A DNA stretch of 64,000 nt from Oasisia sp. SBJ-2009 (lineage: Eukaryota; Annelida; Polychaeta; Sabellida; Siboglinidae): the NCBI GenBank assembly GCA_964017155.1, contig OZ024856.1, positions 312,501 through 376,500 on the forward strand, in the 5' to 3' direction. Positions 58,302 through 64,000 of this stretch are shown one piece after another. Both the position numbers and the translations under genes were made by a program. Each line of letters opens with the position of its first letter. Position 1 is the first letter of the stretch. Below the pieces are notes generated by a model, which did not search any database, was not told the origin of the DNA, and saw only the letters and a list, made by a program, of their open reading frames with translations.

Positions 58302-61300
58302 TTGATACTTGATTTTGTTAATTCAATCAATTATATTCATCTTGCGCATATTTATGTTTTATATACAGCGCGTCTTAGCAGACTTTTGAGGTCGAAAAGA
58401 CAGCGCGGTCGGCATAAACAAACTGTTTGTCGCTTATTTCATATGCTCAGCTCAGTAACATGCACCGCTCCGCTTGCGACTGGCACAAATCGCGCTGTCT
58501 TTTCGACCTGAAAAGTTTGCCAAGACGCGCTGTTTACAAAACATAAATACCCGCAAGATGATTATAATTGAATGAATTAATTTAATCAAGTATCAAATGT
58601 TGGCAAAAATACTGATATAATAGCAACATTGAGGTGGGTCCTACTTGTACATAAGTGCCAAATAGTGAAATACTGAAAACAAATTGAGAGTATACGTCCT
58701 TTTATGAGAGAGTGCGCGTGAAGGTACGCGCCCGCAAGTGTAGGCATTGATGTACAAGTCGGGCCCACCTCAATTTTGCTATTATAACTGTATCTTTGCC
58801 AACATTTTATACTTGATTTTGTTAATTCAATCAATTATAATCATCTTGCGCATATTAATGTTTTATATACAGCGCATCTTAGCAGACTTTTGAGGTCGAA
58901 AAGACAGCGGGGTCGGCATAAAAAAAACTGTTTATCGCTCATTTCATATGCACAGCGCAGTAACATGCACCGCTGCGCTTGCGACTGGCACAAATCGCGC
59001 TATCTTTTCGACCTCAAAAGTTTGCCAAGACGCGATGTTTATAAAACATAAATACGCGCAAGATGATTATAATTGAATGAATTAATTTAATCAAGTATCA
59101 AATGTTGGCAAAAATACTGATATAATAGCAACATTGAGGTGGGTCCGACTTGTACATAAATGCCAAATAGTGAAATAGTGACCGCTGCGCTTGCGACTGG
59201 CACAAATCGCGCTGTCTTTTCGACCTCAAAAGTTTGCCAAGACGCGCTGTTTATAAAACATAAATACGCGCAAGATGATTATAATGGAATGAATTAATTT
59301 AATCAAGTATCAAATGTTGGCAAAAATATTGATATAATAGCAACATTGAGGTGGGTCCGACTTGTACATAAGTGCCAAATAGTGAAATACTGAAAACAAA
59401 TTGAGAGTATACGTGCTTTTATGAGAGAGTGCGCGTGAAGGTACGCGCCCGCAAGTGTAGGCATTTATGTACAAGTCGGGCCCACCTCAATGTTGATATT
59501 ATAACTGTATATTTGCCAACATTTGATACTTGGTTTTGTTAATTCTATCAATTATAATCATCTTGCGCATATTTATGTTTTATATACAGCGCGTCTTAGC
59601 AGACTTTTGAGGTCCAAAAGACAGCGCGGTCGGCATAAACAAACTGTTTATCGCTCATTTCATATGCTCAGCGCAGTAACATGCACCGCTGCGCTTGCGA
59701 CTGGCACAAATCGCGCTGTCTTTTCGACCTCAAAAGTTTGCCAAGACGCGCTGTTTATAAAACATAAATACGCGCAAGATGATTATAATGGAATGAATTA
59801 ATTTAATCAAGTATCAAATGTTGGCAAAAATACTGATATAATAGCAACATTGAGGTGGGTCCGACTTGTATATAAGTGCCAAATAGTGAAATACTGAAAA
59901 CAATTGAGAGTATACGTGCTTTTATGAGAGAGTGCGCGTGAAGGTACGGGCCCGCAAGTGTTGGCACTTATGTACAAGTCGGGCCCACCTCAATTTTGCT
60001 ATTATAACTGTATCTTTGCCAACATTTGATACTTGATTTTGTTAATTCAATCAATTATAATCATCTTGCGCATATTAATGTTTTATATACAGCGCATCTT
60101 AGCAGACTTTTGAGGTCGAAAAGACAGCGGGGTCGGCATAAAAAAACTGTTTATCGCTCATTTCATATGCACAGCGCAGTAACATGCACCGCTGCGCTTG
60201 CGACTGGCACAAATCGCGCTATCTTTTCGACCTCAAAAGTTTGCCAAGACGCGATGTTTATAAAACATAAATACGCGCAAGATGATTATAATTGAATGAA
60301 TTAATTTAATCAAGTATCAAATGTTGGCAAAAATACTGATATAATAGCAACATTGAGGTGGGTCCGACTTGTACATAAGTGCCAAATAGTGAAATAGTGA
60401 CCGCTGCGCTTGCGACTGGCACAAATCGCGCTGTCTTTTCGACCTCAAAAGTTTGCCAAGACGCGCTGTTTATAAAACATAAATACGCGCAAGATGATTA
60501 TAATGGAATGAATTAATTTAATCAAGTATCAAATGTTGGCAAAAATATTGATATAATAGCAACATTGAGGTGGGTCCGACTTGTACATAAGTGCCAAATA
60601 GTGAAATACTGAAAACAAATTGAGAGTATACGTGCTTTTATGAGAGAGTGCGCGTGAAGGTACGCGCCAGCAAGTGTAGGCATTTATGTACAAGTCGGGC
60701 CCACCTCAATGTTGGTAGTATAACTGTATATTTGCCAACATTTGATACTTGATTTTGTTAATTCAATCAATTATATTCATCTTGCGCATATTTATGTTTT
60801 ATATACAGCGCGTCTTAGCAGACTTTTGAGGTCGAAAAGACAGCGTGGTCGGCATAAACAAACTGTTTGTCGCCCATTTCATATGCACTGCCCAGTAACA
60901 TGCACCTCTGCGCTTGCGACTGGCACAAATCGCGCTGTCTTTTCGACCTCAAAAGTTTGCCAAGACGCGCTGTTTATAAAACATAAATACGCGCAAGATG
61001 ATTATAATTGAATGAATTAATTTAATAAAGTATCAAATGTTGGCAAAAATACAGATATAATAGCAACAATGAGGTGGGTCCGACTTGTACATAAATGCCT
61101 AAAAGTGAAATAGTGACCGCTGCGCTTGCGACTGGCACAAATCGCGCTGTCTTTTCGACCTCAAAAATTTGCCAAGACGCGATGTTTATAAAACATAAAT
61201 ACGCGCAAGATGATTATAATTGAATGAATTAATTTAATCAAGTATCAAATGTTGGCAAAAATACTGATATAATAGCAACATTGAGGTGGGTCCGACTTGT

Positions 61301-61456
61301 ATATAAGTGCCAAATAGTGAAATACTGAAAACAATTGAGAGTATACGTGCTTTTATGAGAGAGTGCGCGTGAAGGTACGGGCCCGCAAGTGTTGGCACTT
61401 ACGTACAAGTCGGGCCCACCTCAATTTTGGTATAATAACTGTATATTTGCCAACAT
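58302..61456 (+). repeat. 3155-bp block, copy 1: C, D, s, A, D, s, B, s
   Basis: Anchors are 58302, 58806, 59523, 60026 and 60742. It carries the TACGTCCTTTTATG and TTTTATACTTG markers of the 1725-bp blocks. The following copy (61457 on) matches at an offset of 3155 bp for C, D and A, then diverges. Confidence 0.84.
59820..60295 (+). repeat. Chimeric junction: C-type spacer 1 on a D right arm
   Basis: After the A unit the left arm and spacer 1 are of the type normally found before C (TTGTATATAAG, AAAACAATTGAG, ACGGGCCCGCAAG, GTGTTGGCAC). The right arm then reads TTTTGCTATTATAACTG and continues as D. The switch lies between about 59975 and 59998. The spacing from A is 503 bp. This records deletion of a C-D period by crossover between the C and D right arms. 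Confidence 0.82.
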
Positions 61457-64000
61457 TTGATACTTGATTTTGTTAATTCAATGAATTATATTCATCTTGC
61501 GCATATTTATGTTTTATATACAGCGCGTCTTAGCAGACTTTTGAGGTCGAAAAGACAGCGCGGTCGGCATAAACAAACTGTTTGTCGCTTATTTCATATG
61601 CTCAGCTCAGTAACATGCACCGCTCCGCTTGCGACTGGCACAAATCGCGCTGTCTTTTCGACCTGAAAAGTTTGCCAAGACGCGCTGTTTACAAAACATA
61701 AATACCCGCAAGATGATTATAATTGAATGAATTAATTTAATCAAGTATCAAATGTTGGCAAAAATACTGATATAATAGCAACATTGAGGTGGGTCCTACT
61801 TGTACATAAGTGCCAAATAGTGAAATACTGAAAACAAATTGAGAGTATACGTCCTTTTATGAGAGAGTGCGCGTGAAGGTACGCGCCCGCAAGTATAGGC
61901 ATTGATGTACAAGTCGGGCCCACCTCAATTTTGCTATTATAACTGTATCTTTGCCAACATTTTATACTTGATTTTGTTAATTCAATCAATTATAATCATC
62001 TTGCGCATATTAATGTTTTATATACAGCGCATCTTAGCAGACTTTTGAGGTCGAAAAGACAGCGGGGTCGGCATAAAAAAAACTGTTTATCGCTCATTTC
62101 ATATGCACAGCGCAGTAACATGCACCGCTGCGCTTGCGACTGGCACAAATCGCGCTATCTTTTCGACCTCAAAAGTTTGCCAAGACGCGATGTTTATAAA
62201 ACATAAATACGCGCAAGATGATTATAATTGAATGAATTAATTTAATCAAGTATCAAATGTTGGCAAAAATACTGATATAATAGCAACATTGAGGTGGGTC
62301 CGACTTGTACATAAATGCCAAATAGTGAAATAGTGACCGCTGCGCTTGCGACTGGCACAAATCGCGCTGTCTTTTCGACCTCAAAAGTTTGCCAAGACGC
62401 GCTGTTTATAAAACATAAATACGCGCAAGATGATTATAATGGAATGAATTAATTTAATCAAGTATCAAATGTTGGCAAAAATATTGATATAATAGCAACA
62501 TTGAGGTGGGTCCGACTTGTACATAAGTGCCAAATAGTGAAATACTGAAAACAAATTGAGAGTATACGTGCTTTTATGAGAGAGTGCGCGTGAAGGTACG
62601 CGCCCGCAAGTGTAGGCATTTATGTACAAGTCGGGCCCACCTCAATGTTGATATTATAACTGTATATTTGCCAACATTTGATACTTGGTTTTGTTAATTC
62701 TATCAATTATAATCATCTTGCGCATATTTATGTTTTATATACAGCGCGTCTTAGCAGACTTTTGAGGTCCAAAAGACAGCGCGGTCGGCATAAACAAACT
62801 GTTTATCGCTCATTTCATATGCTCAGCGCAGTAACATGCACCGCTGCGCTTGCGACTGGCACAAATCGCACTGTCTTTTCGACCTCAAACGTTTGCCAAG
62901 ACGCGCTGTTTATAAAACATAAATACGCGCAAGATGATTATAATGGAATGAATTAATTTAATCAAGTATCAAATGTTGGCCAAAATATTGATATAATAGC
63001 AACATTGAGGTGGGTCCGACTTGTACATAAGTGCCAAATAGTGAAATACTGAAAACAAATTGAGAGTATACGTGCTTTTATGAGAGAGTGCGCGTGAAGG
63101 TACGCGCCCGCAAGTGTAGGCATTTATGTACAAGTCGGGCCCACCTCAATGTTGGTAGTATAACTGTATATTTGCCAACATTTGATACTTGATTTTGTTA
63201 ATTCAATCAATGATATTCATCTTGGGCATATTTATGTTTTATATACAGCGCGTCTTAGCAGACTTTTGAGGTCGAAAAGACAGCGTGGTCGGCATAAACA
63301 AACTGTTTGTCGCCCATTTCATATGCACTGCCCAGTAACCTGCACCTCTGCGCTTGCGACTGGCACAAATCGCGCTGTCTTTTCGACCTGAAAAGTTTGC
63401 CAAGACGCGCTGTTTATAAAACATAAATACGCGCAAGATGATTATAATTGAATGAATTAATTTAATAAAGTATCAAATGTTGGCAAAAATACAGATATAA
63501 TAGCAACAATGAGGTGGGTCCGACTTGTACATAAATGCCTAAAAGTGAAATAGTGACCGCTGCGCTTGCGACTGGCACAAATCGCGCTGTCTTTTCGACC
63601 TCAAAAATTTGCCAAGACGCGATGTTTATAAAACATAAATACGCGCAAGATGATTATAATTGAATGAATTAATTTAATCAAGTATCAAATGTTGGCAAAA
63701 ATACTGATATAATAGCAACATTGAGGTGGGTCCGACTTGTATATAAGTGCCAAATAGTGAAATACTGAAAACAATTGAGAGTATACGTGCTTTTATGAGA
63801 GAGTGCGCGTGAAGGTACGGGCCCGCAAGTGTTGGCACTTACGTACAAGTCGGGCCCACCTCAATTTTGGTATAATAACTGTATCTTTGCCAACATTTGA
63901 TACTTGATTTTGTTAACTCAATCAATTATATTCATCTTGCGCATATTTATGTTTTATATACAGCGCGTCTTAGCAGACTTTTGAGGTCGAAAAGACAGCG
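61457..64000 (+). repeat. 3155-bp block, copy 2 (partial): C, D, s, A, B, s, C (cut)
   Basis: Anchors are 61457, 61961, 62678, 63182 and 63897. C, D, s and A match copy 1 at 3155 bp. After A the order is the canonical B, s, C. The final C carries GTTAACTCAATC, and the window ends within its right arm or the start of spacer 2. Confidence 0.84.

Larger units (their letters stand above)
1..64000 (+). repeat. Satellite DNA array of 504-bp long and 211-213-bp short units
   Basis: Every part of the window is a copy of one of two related units, all in the same orientation, and neither array edge is present. Long units recur at 504 bp. The other anchor spacings (about 707-717, 920-929, 1138, 1353 and 1566 bp) equal 504 plus one to five short units. 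By hand I count 96 long-unit anchors and 74 short units; 95 x 504 + 74 x 212 is close to the 63554 bp between the first and last anchors. There is no unique sequence, poly-A tail, transposon coding region or gene. The array is probably eukaryotic heterochromatin; species and chromosomal site cannot be told from this sequence. Confidence 0.98.

Noticed and set aside
1..64000. CRISPR array
   Set aside because: The repeats are 211-504 bp with no unique spacers; the spacers themselves are conserved repeat sequence.
1..64000. Ribosomal DNA spacer or 5S cluster
   Set aside because: No rRNA-like segment appears in any unit, and no transcription-unit organisation is visible.

Overview
The whole window is one uninterrupted satellite DNA array. 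I find no gene, RNA gene, recognisable transposase, CRISPR array or unique sequence in it, and both ends fall inside the repeat, so the array is longer than 64 kb. A gene-free, head-to-tail array of this size with higher-order structure points to a eukaryote (constitutive heterochromatin, a centromeric or pericentromeric block, or a B or sex chromosome). I do not recognise the satellite and cannot name the organism. Hand-counted GC of one unit is about 39%, and CpG is not depleted (27 CpG in 504 bp), which argues against heavy germline CpG methylation.

Two unit lengths alternate, always in the same orientation. The long unit (L) is 504 bp and divides as 169 + 83 + 169 + 83: a left arm, spacer 1, a right arm that is the inverted copy of the left arm (about 88% identical, ungapped, by hand alignment), and spacer 2. 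The short unit (s, 211-213 bp) keeps the left arm but lacks the inverted arm and most of both spacers, a net loss of about 291 bp. From spacing I count 96 L anchors and 74 s units. An anchor here is the first T of TTGATACTTG in the right arm, or the homologous base where that motif is mutated.

The L units fall into four sequence families, named A, B, C and D here. Their order follows a grammar. The underlying higher-order repeat is A-B-s-C-D-s-s, 2652 bp. It is complete at 9789-12438, 17742-20393, 20394-23045, 23046-25697 and 54431-57082, and present with one extra s at 14377-17237. The rest of the window consists of derivatives made by loss, gain or fusion of whole units.

Layout by anchor: 343-3995 = A,B,A,C,s,C,D,s,s; 3996-9788 = A,C/D,s,A,C/D,s,s,A,B,s,A,C/D,s,s,A; 9789-18960 = two copies of a roughly 4.6 kb block; 18961-25697 = canonical 2652-bp repeats; 24265-31428 = two copies of a 3581-bp block; 30712-36072 = two copies of a 2574-bp block, with runs of four and five s units; 37081-41380 = two copies of a 2150-bp block; 41381-45544 = a zone rich in chimeric units; 45545-51484 = blocks that lost A; 51485-54934 = two copies of a 1725-bp block; 54431-64000 = canonical and derived blocks. 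Copies within a block pair share private point mutations, so the array has been amplified locally and recently in segments of about 1.7-4.6 kb.

The most interesting points are the exact 169/83/169/83 inverted architecture, the coexistence of a foldback-competent unit and a foldback-less derivative in one ordered higher-order repeat, and paired blocks that differ by exactly one short unit.
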